From positions 1 to 5,607 of the forward strand of contig JASHYD010000520.1 in NCBI GenBank assembly GCA_030043175.1: a stretch of 5,607 bases of DNA. The letters run 5' to 3'. Positions 1 to 5,478 of this stretch are shown in pieces. The DNA is from Xanthobacteraceae bacterium (GTDB lineage: Bacteria; Pseudomonadota; Alphaproteobacteria; Rhizobiales; Xanthobacteraceae). Within the stretch, counting starts at the first letter, position 1; the number at the start of each line of letters is the position of its first letter. Under the pieces are notes generated by a model. The model searched no databases and was not told where the DNA came from. It was given only the letters and a program-made list of their open reading frames with translations. Both the position numbers and the translations under genes were made by a program.

Positions 1-2
1 CG

Positions 3-269
3 CTCTTATCGGGAACGGCGCGGGCGACCGAGGAGGTCGCGTCATCCGCGTCAGCCGGAGATGATGACGCCATCGCACCTATCGCGAGGCCTACGAGCCG
101 AACTGCGCGCGACGAAGAGGCGCGGATTGCCCAGATCACGACGTGCACCGCCCAGGCTCGTAATTCGCGGCCAGAATTTCCTATCCGAGAGCGGCTCAAA
201 CCATGCGTCGCCGGCCTGGCGCTGCATGCGATGTTGGTGATCGGCTCGGCGGGTTGGGACCGTCCGTGA
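3..269 (+). CDS. Possible C-terminal end of an unrecognised gene (5' end outside window)
   Basis: This plus-strand frame is open from the window edge to a TGA at 267-269, about 88 codons without a stop. The translation is rich in Ala, Arg and Thr, with an acidic AGDDD stretch near the start and a hydrophobic VAGLALHAMLVIG segment close to the end. I do not recognise a family. Support for coding is indirect: a GC-rich hairpin followed by a short T-run begins about 50 bp past the stop and points the right way to end a plus-strand transcript. Plus-strand frame 1 is also open to about position 240, and a minus-strand frame is open at 51-329, as expected for GC-rich DNA. The reading frame is therefore not certain. 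Confidence 0.3.
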   Translation, partial: LLSGTARATEEVASSASAGDDDAIAPIARPTSRTARDEEARIAQITTCTAQARNSRPEFPIRERLKPCVAGLALHAMLVIGSAGWDRP

Positions 270-317
270 AAGAGCACCGCCTCCCTGCCCGTGACCGGAC
301 AATATCGAACACCAGGG

Positions 318-345
318 GGGGGCCGCCACCGGGCGGCCCTTTCTG
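318..345 (+). terminator. Rho-independent terminator-like hairpin
   Basis: GGGCCGCC (320-327) pairs perfectly with GGCGGCCC (332-339) around the four-base loop ACCG, and TTTCTGTT follows on the plus strand. On the minus strand the hairpin is followed by C residues, so it best fits a transcript arriving from the left. It would end the putative gene that stops at 269. Confidence 0.65.
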
Positions 346-370
346 TTGGATTTCCCAACCGGTCGGCTAA

Positions 371-390
371 AGCCGGGCTCATGCCCGGCT
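371..390 (-). terminator. Hairpin just past the 397-768 gene, probable terminator
   Basis: AGCCGGGC (371-378) and GCCCGGCT (383-390) form a perfect 8-bp stem with loop TCAT. It lies 6 bp past the stop codon of the minus-strand gene. The trailing minus-strand sequence is only TTAG, so the T-tract is weak. Its position and the adjacent opposite-facing hairpin at 320-339 make a convergent terminator pair the simplest reading. Confidence 0.5.
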
Positions 391-396
391 CGATGG

Positions 397-768
397 TCAT
401 GGGCCTACCCGGTCTACCATCATCGAATCACCGTCTTTGTGAACGTGGACGTAGAAATTGCCGCCGCGAAACACGCCGTTGGCCAAGTACCGGACACCAT
501 CTAGATTACCCGAGTATTGCAGCGAAGCGGGTTCTCCGGGACGATAACCGCGATCGAGCCAGCTACACTGACCGGGACCCGGAGGTGCCACGCCGACGCC
601 TACATCTGTCGGTTCGAAACGGACGATGATCCCGCCGGCAAAACTCTCCGCCTTCATCGCGCCACCGCCGTGGCAGATCATAGGATAGCCTGCCTGCTGG
701 CCGAACGCCGCAGCTGACGCCATTGAAAGGAGACCGAAAGCTAATCCCAAAGGTGCAAACATCTTCAT
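397..768 (-). CDS. Small secreted two-cysteine protein, function unknown
   Basis: This 123-residue protein has a clear Sec signal peptide: a Lys after the initiator Met, a hydrophobic core at about residues 5-20, and an Ala-rich cleavage region near residue 23. The mature part carries exactly two cysteines, one in the MICHGGG motif and one in PGPGQCSW, which could form a disulfide in the periplasm. It is rich in Gly, Pro and aromatic residues and ends with VHVHKDGDSMMVDRVGP. I recall similar uncharacterised exported proteins in Bradyrhizobium but know no function. The start is fixed by an AGGAGG ribosome site about 8 bp upstream. The gene lies 36 bp after the stop of the 805-1068 gene on the same strand, so the two probably share a transcript that ends at the 371-390 hairpin. 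The frame is intact, unlike several genes in the middle of the window. Confidence 0.85.
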   Translation of the reverse strand: MKMFAPLGLAFGLLSMASAAAFGQQAGYPMICHGGGAMKAESFAGGIIVRFEPTDVGVGVAPPGPGQCSWLDRGYRPGEPASLQYSGNLDGVRYLANGVFRGGNFYVHVHKDGDSMMVDRVGP

Positions 769-774
769 CTGATT

Positions 775-782
775 TCCCTCCT
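775..782 (-). promoter_or_regulatory. Ribosome binding site of the 397-768 gene
   Basis: On the minus strand the sequence reads AGGAGGGAAATCAG before the ATG at 768-766. This is a near-perfect Shine-Dalgarno match at normal spacing, and it decides the start codon. Confidence 0.8.
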
Positions 783-804
783 GTGTCGATGATAAACTTT
801 GGGA

Positions 805-1068
805 CTAAACCCTACGACTCAGCGACCGGAACTTCGCGGGGCCGCGGAACTTCGCAGGGCCGCTGCTACCACCGCCCTTGCAGCCCGGCGGCAGACACCT
901 GGGCGGAAGGGGCTGCGGATTGAGCGCAACCATCGTCCCCATACTCCCAACTTTTGGGGTGGTATCGTCGCGGCCGATATCGGCGCTCGCCGCAACTGTT
1001 GCAGCAGCCAACGCTGTAAACGCTATTGCACAAGCGCTAACAAGTTTTTTCGTCGTTATCATGGCCAT
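805..1068 (-). CDS. Small exported protein with LNPQPLPP motif
   Basis: This 87-residue protein begins with a signal peptide: MAMITTKK, then a hydrophobic Ala-rich core, with probable cleavage at AASA/D near residue 29. The mature peptide is only about 58 residues. It contains VALNPQPLPP followed by RCLPPGCKGGG, whose two cysteines bracket a short proline turn, and ends in a basic tail. From memory, LNPQPLPP recurs in small exported proteins of Bradyrhizobium with no assigned role. A tandem 18-bp duplication doubles the six-residue unit GPAKFR near the C-terminus. An AGGGGA sequence 5-10 bp upstream supports the first ATG, although a second ATG two codons later is possible. The gene sits 36 bp upstream of the 397-768 gene, likely in the same operon. 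The product is too short and proline-rich for an obvious enzyme. Confidence 0.75.
   Translation of the reverse strand: MAMITTKKLVSACAIAFTALAAATVAASADIGRDDTTPKVGSMGTMVALNPQPLPPRCLPPGCKGGGSSGPAKFRGPAKFRSLSRRV
827..862. repeat. Two tandem 18-bp units inside the LNPQPLPP gene
   Basis: CGGAACTTCGCGGGGCCG (827-844) is followed immediately by CGGAACTTCGCAGGGCCG (845-862), with one mismatch. The unit length is a multiple of three, so the duplication keeps the frame and adds a second GPAKFR to the protein. One mismatch suggests a fairly recent duplication. Confidence 0.9.
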
Positions 1069-1346
1069 GGGTATCCCCTATTCGGTTTGATCAGCAGGGC
1101 GTTCATTTACGAACTTCTCGCGTGCAACAACCTCGTCGCGCCTCGGGATTTTCTTGTCTGTTGCATAAGACGTAGCTCATGTTCAGTGAACCGACATCAG
1201 AAATCACAGTCCCAGGGATTGGCGGTGGATTAAAAAAACCTGCGCGGCGCCCAACAAGATCGTGTCGACCCGCTCACGCGCTGGCACGATGTGGAGGCGC
1301 CGGGGTTTTGCTCCGGTGCGGTGGAGCGCCGCAATATCACGCGTGT

Positions 1347-1586
1347 CTACCAATTCGGTCTGCAAACGCGGCCCCACGGTCCGGTATGCCACCCCGGCGG
1401 GCAGTTGTAGAGCGGACGGCACCCGCCAAAAGGCCCCCGATGGCCGCCCCAACCGCAGCCGCCAAAGACCTGAATGACCGGGCCAATCTCGGGTTGGTCG
1501 AGTGGAGCGATTGGCATTGCTTGCGCGGACGAGACGAGGGCAAAACCGGCGCTCGCGATAAAAGCGGTCGCGATAAGCTTCTTCAT
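1347..1586 (-). CDS. Small secreted GCG_CRPN-type protein
   Basis: This 79-residue protein has a textbook signal peptide: MKKLIATAF, a hydrophobic core, and AQA cleavage near residue 23. The mature part of about 56 residues contains GGCGWGGHRGPFGGCRP and ends at a second unit, PPGWHTGPWGRVCRPNW. The GCG...CRPN pattern with Gly, His, Trp and Pro matches the small rhizobial family labelled GCG_CRPN in annotation. In longer members this motif precedes Tyr/Pro/Gly-rich repeats. This copy stops right after CRPNW, so it is a short form. Its four cysteines and several histidines would allow disulfides or metal binding in the periplasm, but that is speculation. TAGGAGA about 8 bp upstream fixes the start. 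It faces the same way as the two small secreted genes beyond it, but a 278-bp gap suggests a separate transcript. Confidence 0.85.
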   Translation of the reverse strand: MKKLIATAFIASAGFALVSSAQAMPIAPLDQPEIGPVIQVFGGCGWGGHRGPFGGCRPLYNCPPGWHTGPWGRVCRPNW

Positions 1587-1593
1587 GATCGCT

Positions 1594-1600
1594 TCTCCTA
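1594..1600 (-). promoter_or_regulatory. Ribosome binding site of the 1347-1586 gene
   Basis: On the minus strand TAGGAGAAGCGATC precedes the ATG at 1586-1584, giving a good AGGAGA site with about 8 bp spacing. Confidence 0.75.
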
Positions 1601-1828
1601 GATTCGAGATAAGGAAACGCTAACAGGATGGAATGCACTGCGAGCAAGATGTAACTGCGGCACTGTTGGGAGCGGCCGAAGCGAACATCGTTGTCCTTCT
1701 GTAGTGGGGTGCTCATTCACCCGACTGCAATTTGGTCGCTACGTTCGCGCAGGAGGTTCGCAAGATGGCGATGTGATTTATCCCATTGCTGGGAGAGCGG
1801 GTGTTCGCCGGAGGAGAGGCGCACTATC

Positions 1829-2438
1829 TCACGCTCGTCGATTCCAAATCTCCGCTCCCCCTGCACGGCGATGCTGGCGGGATTGCGGACCTTCATCCAG
1901 ACGGAGCGTAGGCGCCATCCACCTTCTTCGAAACGATGCCCTCAGCCCCAAGCCGGCACGCACGGGCGAACACGGTCGCCCCGCTTTCGGCAATGTGTTC
2001 GTTAAGCAGGATGCCTGCCTTGGTATTGCGCAGGAGCCGCGCCAGCGCGGCCTTGCATTCGAGGAACAGAAGATTACGCAGATCCTCGCCATCATGCTCG
2101 ATCAAGTCGAAGGCGTAGAAAATCGCGGTTCGAGCGGCGTCACGACGGGACAACTCCTCGAACCGTGACAAGCCGTCAGGCCCGAGCACAACCGCTTCGC
2201 CGTCGATCGTGAAGCTACTCGCCCTGATCCGCTCGGCAGCCGCGATTGCCGCCAGTCGCGCGGTCCAGTCACACGCGTTGCGGCTATAAAGTCGCACCGA
2301 GGGACCATCACGACGGACGATCATCCGGTAACCGTCATGCTTGATTTCGTGAACCCAATCAGCATCGGAAGGATGCGTTGAAGCGATGATCGGCTGAGCT
2401 GGGACGATGAACCCGGTCGGGAGAGGGTTGATGTTCAT
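1829..2438 (-). pseudogene. LigD-like ATP-dependent DNA ligase adenylation domain, frameshifted twice
   Basis: The family catalyses ATP-dependent nick sealing through a lysyl-AMP intermediate. The opening frame from ATG at 2438 runs 181 codons to a TGA at 1893. It carries motif I EIKHDGYR (residues 31-38, catalytic Lys33), motif III DGEAVVL (79-85), motif IIIa around FYAFDLIEHDGEDLR (107-121) and motif IV EGIVSKK (166-172). The expected Tyr-Arg-Ser-Gly-Arg segment is missing. Motif V continues in another frame as WMKVRNPASIAVQGER, then a second shift near 1853 leads to EIWNRRA and a TGA at 1831-1829. Each junction fits loss of 3n+1 bases (near 1907 and 1853). Restored length would be about 207 residues, usual for stand-alone rhizobial copies that lack an OB-fold domain. 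An ATG at 2513 is in frame, but the family N-terminus (LPTGFIVPAQP) starts at 2438. Motif V and the end are lost, so activity is unlikely. Confidence 0.85.
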
Positions 2439-2496
2439 TGCCCGGAGAAGATAGGCCGACGCGGGTGCCGCTAGCAACGAACTTAGCGTTTGGTCT

Positions 2497-2661
2497 TCAG
2501 CCTCGGCCTGCAACTCCTACCGCCTCTATACGAAATAGATGCTCGCTCAGCGCTTTCGTGATGGATGTGGCGCCGAGGCCCTTGGCTTTCAGCGCCAATA
2601 AAGAAACGGGTTTGCGCGACGGTCGATTTTTTCTGCCGTTCGCCGTCACTGCTGGATGGCC
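2497..2661 (-). pseudogene. C-terminal helix-turn-helix remnant of a serine recombinase (resolvase/invertase)
   Basis: On the minus strand one frame encodes GHPAV, then about ten residues on SRKP, then LLALKAKGLGATSITKAL. This resembles the DNA-binding tail of Hin/Tn3-type resolvases, in which an L-K-A-x-G-L-G-A-T-x-I-A-K-A-L helix-turn-helix precedes G-R-A-S-V-Y-R. Here the recognition helix is scrambled: after KAL the frame reads SEHL, then FRIEAVGVAG, which looks like the family sequence with small compensating indels. A neighbouring frame reads Arg-Ala-Ser at that point. The N-terminal catalytic domain with its serine is not visible upstream; that DNA instead holds the promoter of the lipocalin-like gene. 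It ends about 60 bp before the ligase start. The remnant suggests past mobile-element activity. The assignment rests on motif resemblance only. Confidence 0.6.
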
Positions 2662-2678
2662 CCGCTTTTGCGCTGCGC

Positions 2679-2706
2679 TGGACACAGGCCGACGGATTAA
2701 CATAAT
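2679..2706 (+). promoter_or_regulatory. Sigma-70-type promoter upstream of the lipocalin-like gene
   Basis: TGGACA (2679-2684, five of six matches to TTGACA) is followed after 16 bp by CATAAT (2701-2706, five of six matches to TATAAT). Transcription would start around 2713, giving a leader of about 165 bases before the ATG at 2878. The -10 box is part of an element repeated at 5272, in front of another exported protein gene. Confidence 0.5.
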
Positions 2707-2820
2707 GGTAACAAATCGCGTTTCCTGGTATAAGCCTCTCATTAAGCTGCCAGCGGGGCGTGCCGATGCGCTGAAATTGCAAGGCGGCAGGGGAATGCCT
2801 ATCGGCGGGCAATACATTTA
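2702..2820 (+). repeat. Promoter/leader element, copy A
   Basis: This copy shares three blocks, in order, with 5273-5358: ATAATGGTAAC (exact, 2702-2712), AGCGGGGCGTGCCGA (one base longer than copy B), and a 3' block from GGCAG through GAATGCC and ATCGGCGGGCA to TTA (2786-2820). Between blocks one and two, copy A has about 30 extra bases. GGTAAC followed by GTTTCC forms an imperfect inverted pair beside the -10 box, a plausible operator. The shared element could instead be the worn remains of a gene end. The element lies upstream of, and does not overlap, the lipocalin-like gene. Confidence 0.55.
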
Positions 2821-2877
2821 AAGATGTGTTTGATTGCGGGTGCATTAGAGCACGCGATTGCACCTGTGGAGTGAACA

Positions 2878-3344
2878 ATGAAACAATTCTGTCTAGGCGT
2901 CGTCGTCGCCATTGGAATGACCCTACCGGCATTCGGGCAGGGCGCACTTAAAAAACAGCTCATCGGAGCTTGGTCGCTTGTATCATGTACCGGCGTTGAT
3001 GATTCTTCTTGTGCAGGCGACCCCAACGGCATTCATATCCTCGACACTAGCGGTCACTACGCGATAGTAATCGCGGCGCGGGGTCGTCCGAAATTCAACG
3101 ATCCCACTTTTACTCGATCGCGATCCGACTTCTCGGCGGAAGAGTATAAGGCGGCAACGATCGGGTTGGTGACTAATTTTGGAACCTGGTCGGTCAATGA
3201 CGCGACGATCACGTACCACATCGATTCGCTCTTTTCCCAAATATTGAAGGGGCAGACCTTAAGGCAACCATCAGCCTTTCCGGAGATGAATTGAAAATCG
3301 TTGATTGGTTTAACCAATATGTATGGCGGCAAATTAAAAAGTGA
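2878..3344 (+). pseudogene. Exported lipocalin-like (Lipocalin_5) protein, broken by one missing base
   Basis: The product begins with a signal peptide (MKQFCLG, hydrophobic core, cleavage after AFG near residue 20). Family landmarks follow: QLIGAWSLVSC (27-37), DPNGIHILDTSGHYAIVIAARGRPKF (48-73), FSAEEYKAA (85-93) and FGTWSVN (101-107). The frame then diverges and stops at 3294 with an unrelated tail. Supplying one G at about 3228 restores HIDSALFPNIEGADLKATISLSGDELK and a VWRQIKK ending at the TGA 3342-3344, a 155-residue protein of normal family length. The family is a small beta-barrel domain with no established substrate. GGAG six bases before the ATG is the ribosome site, and a promoter lies about 170 bp upstream. 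A sequencing error is possible, but the adjacent gene carries an independent lesion. Confidence 0.85.
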
Positions 3345-3513
3345 GTAAGCATCAGTCCTACCGCGCTTGTGCTGGCGGGATTACGAAGTCTCACGCGCCA
3401 AGGCAAGCCCGGCCGTACCCGGTGGCGTTCCTCTCCCGGTAATCTTCGAATGTTATCGAGATGCACCATTGCAAGAATTTTAGCGTGCCGCGCCGGCACA
3501 TAGGAGGATAGGC
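3345..3513. other. Intergenic region with strong ribosome site for the binding-protein gene
   Basis: These 169 bp separate the two plus-strand pseudogenes. AGGAGG at 3502-3507, six bases before the ATG at 3514, is a strong Shine-Dalgarno site and fixes the start. I see no convincing -35/-10 pair or T-run terminator here, so whether the two genes were co-transcribed is open. Confidence 0.6.
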
Positions 3514-4724
3514 ATGAAAATAATTCACCGCGCGATCGTCATTGCAGCTGTGTTCGCGAGCAGTTCAGTTTATGCGCAATACACCGACGGCATAATCAAG
3601 ATCGGCGTTTTGGACGATATGTCCGGCGTATACGCCGACCATGGGGGCGTAGGCGATGTGGTCGCGGCAAAGCTCGCGGTGGAGGATTTCAATCCGGTCG
3701 CCAGAGGAATGAAGGTGGAAATCATCTCGGCCGACCATTTGAACAAGCCCGATGTCGGTTCAAGCGTCGCGAATTTGTGGTTCGACGTGAATAAGGTCGA
3801 TGTAATCGTCGGCATAGGGAATTCCAGTGTAGCGTTTGCAGTGAGCGAGATAGCGCGGCTCAAGAACAAGGTCGTCCTGGACGCGAGCTCGGCAACGTCC
3901 GATCTTACCAGCCCGAAATGTAATGCGAATACCATCCAATGGACTTACGACACTTGGAACCTCGCCGATGGTACCGGCAAAGCGGTCGTAGAGACCGGGG
4001 GCGATACTTGGTTCTTCATCACTGCGGATTATGCATTCGGACAGGCGTTGGAGCGTGACACTGCGGCGGTCGTGGAAGCGAATGGCGGCAAGGTAGTCGG
4101 CCGGGTCCGTCACCCGCTCAACAACAACGACTTCTCCTCCTTCCTGCTACAGGCGCAAGCCTCCAAGGCTAAGTGATTGGCCTCGCCAATGCCTGCGGCG
4201 ACATTATCAACTCCATAAAGCAAGCGGGAGAGTTTGGCATCGTTAGAGGCGGTCAAAGACTCGCTGGTTTGCTGGTGTTTGTGGCAGACGTGGCAGCGCT
4301 AGGTCTGCCGAGCTCCCAAGGTCTCGTTGCAACTGAGACGTGGTACTGGGACATGACCGACAGCAACCGTGCCTGGACCAAGCGCTGACAAGCCGAGCGC
4401 CCCGGCAAGTTTCCGACCATGATCCATGCAGGCGTCTATTCCTCGATTATCCACTATCTCAAGGCCGTGGAAGCTTTGAAGGCCGACGGTGACGGCAAGG
4501 CAGTCGTTGGAAAAATGAAGGAGATGCCAACCGACGACCCTCTTTTTGGCAAGGGAACCGTGCGTATCGATGGACGTAAACTTCACAACGCCTATCTGTT
4601 TGAAGTCAAGAAGCCAGCAGAATCCAAGTATCCGGGCGACTTCTACAAGACCCGTGCAACCATTCCGGCCGATGAGGCATTCCGCCCGCTAAAAGATGGT
4701 GGCTGCCCGCTGGTCAATAGGTGA
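3514..4724 (+). pseudogene. Branched-chain amino-acid-type ABC transporter substrate-binding protein, broken by a frameshift and a nonsense codon
   Basis: The family (LivJ-like, Peripla_BP_6) binds amino acids or small organic acids in the periplasm and delivers them to a membrane permease and ATPases. Residues 1-21 are a signal peptide (cleavage VYA/Q). The mature start IIKIGVLDDMSGVYAD is typical, followed by AAKLAVEDFN, VDVIVGIGNSSVA and TWFFITADYAFG. The first frame ends after ASKAK with TGA at 4174. Adding one G after 4173 gives AKVIGLANACGD and continues to KR at 4385. There an in-frame TGA (4386-4388, about residue 292) interrupts; a Trp TGG would fit by one base change. The same frame then reads through GKFPTMIHAGVY, MKEMPTDDPLFGKG and RATIPADEAFRPLKDGGCPL to TGA 4722-4724. 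Restored length is 403 residues, normal for the family. No permease or ATPase gene is nearby, so this was an orphan binding protein. Confidence 0.9.
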
Positions 4725-4753
4725 AGCTATTTCCTCAACAATAGCGGCAAATG

Positions 4754-4780
4754 CGGCCTCTCTCGGCATTAGGGAGGCCG
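4754..4780 (+). terminator. Hairpin after the binding-protein gene
   Basis: CGGCCTC (4754-4760) pairs with GAGGCCG (4774-4780). The stem extends inward by TCT/AGG (one GU pair) to a seven-base loop. It starts 29 bp past the stop at 4724. No T-run follows, so it may be a rho-dependent end or an mRNA-stabilising 3' stem rather than a classic intrinsic terminator. Confidence 0.5.
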
Positions 4781-4944
4781 AATTCGCCGGAAAACATCCG
4801 GACGTGGAGGCAGGATATCGTCTTTCGCAGTGAGCTTCCGCAATGGGTCACTTTGAGAAAAAAATCGGACGCTCCATCGTCGGGTCTATTGGTCCGGTCC
4901 TCCTACATGAACTGACGTTCTGCACCTTGCGTTCGTCCTGAACG

Positions 4945-5172
4945 ATGCGGTCGGGTCGCCCGCTTGTTTTCACATCAGGGGCACTGTCGGCTTTCTGAGC
5001 GGATTTCGGTGGGAAGGGGCCCTGGGCCCGCGCGCTCCGCTTCGATGCCGAGCAACGCCTGGTTCGCGGGCAAGATGCCGGCCTCGACAAGTGGCACGAC
5101 AACCCTGATCCGGACGTCGCCAGGGTGAAGGCGTGGCTTAATTGGATTACCGATTTTAAGGGGCCGGATTGA
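4945..5172 (+). pseudogene. Unrecognised ORF remnant with an internal TGA
   Basis: From a TGA at 4996-4998 to a TGA at 5170-5172 the plus strand is open for 57 codons with mostly G/C third positions. It reads KGPWARALRFDAEQRLV, then DKWHDNPDPDVARVKAWL. The composition, mixed charged, aromatic and hydrophobic, looks like real protein more than the opposite strand does. The same frame continues upstream of the TGA to an ATG at 4945 (MRSGRPLVFTSGALSAF), so a Trp codon may have mutated to TGA. I see no ribosome site. I cannot name the family. It could be the C-terminal piece of an older gene, or chance, since a minus-strand frame is also open across 4975-5355. Confidence 0.3.
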
Positions 5173-5271
5173 CAACTTTACACGGTGGGATTGTCGCCTC
5201 GATGGGTCGTTCCGGGCCTCGCCCGTGCGCGGCGGCCTTAGGAAGCCCTTTCCGCGCATCTGGATGCGGTC

Positions 5272-5358
5272 TATAATGGTAACTAGCTTCCAAAGCGGGC
5301 GTGCCGACACCACCGGGACGAAATGGCAGTGAGAATGCCATCGGCGGGCATTCACTTA
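5272..5358 (+). repeat. Promoter/leader element, copy B, with a consensus -10 box
   Basis: TATAAT (5272-5277) is a perfect -10 hexamer inside the shared block ATAATGGTAAC. The upstream -35 is poor: TTTCCG at 17 bp spacing. The remaining shared blocks are AGCGGGCGTGCCGA (5294-5307) and a 3' block from GGCAG at 5325 to TTA at 5358. GGTAACTAGCTTCC (5278-5291), just after the -10, is an imperfect palindrome centred on CTAG and could be a repressor site. The element precedes the exported-protein gene at 5479, as copy A precedes the lipocalin-like gene. Confidence 0.55.
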
Positions 5359-5365
5359 TATTTTT
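5333..5365 (+). terminator. Hairpin with downstream T-run in the leader of the 5479 gene
   Basis: GAATGCC (5333-5339) pairs perfectly with GGCATTC (5347-5353) around a seven-base loop, and outer bases AGTG/CACT can add pairing with a bulge. A T5 run lies at 5361-5365. It falls between the TATAAT box and the coding start, so it could attenuate leader transcription or end an older transcript. In copy A the equivalent stem is damaged. Confidence 0.4.
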
Positions 5366-5370
5366 CGGTC

Positions 5371-5402
5371 TCACCATCACGTTTTTTCGATTCACCATCA
5401 CG
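5371..5402. repeat. Direct repeat TCACCATCACG spaced by two helical turns
   Basis: TCACCATCACG occurs at 5371-5381 and again at 5392-5402, exactly 21 bp start to start. That spacing would place both copies on the same DNA face, as for a regulator binding in tandem. They lie 76-108 bp before the ATG at 5479. No regulator can be named from the window. Confidence 0.5.
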
Positions 5403-5478
5403 CAACATTCACTGGTCGGCACACTGCGCATAGTCAACGTGCGAATAAGCCGTACCTATACACCAACTGGGTGATCTC

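Noticed and set aside
1181..1191. GTTCAGTGAAC palindrome as a LexA site
   Set aside because: Alphaproteobacterial LexA sites are direct GTTC-N7-GTTC repeats. This short inverted pair does not fit, and an 11-bp palindrome can occur by chance.
1230..1260. Seven-T run on the minus strand after GC-rich sequence, as terminator of the 1347-1586 gene
   Set aside because: No stable stem could be drawn immediately before the T-run; only 2-4 bp pairings are visible, so it is not listed as a feature.
1204..1716. Long minus-strand frame of 170 codons
   Set aside because: It overlaps the GCG_CRPN gene in another frame, has no ribosome site or family features, and is an out-of-frame shadow.
1587..1828. 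Gene or remnant in the gap between the GCG_CRPN gene and the ligase pseudogene
   Set aside because: An AGGAGG with an ATG at 1764 is followed at once by a stop (ATG GCG ATG TGA). No other coding signal was seen, so the region is treated as intergenic.
3221..3300. Programmed frameshift in the lipocalin-like gene
   Set aside because: The site TTCGCTCTTTT is not a classic slippery heptamer and no downstream pseudoknot is evident. A one-base loss is simpler.
4975..5355. Minus-strand frame of 126 codons
   Set aside because: No recognisable motif or ribosome site. It covers the repeated leader element and overlaps a better-looking plus-strand remnant.
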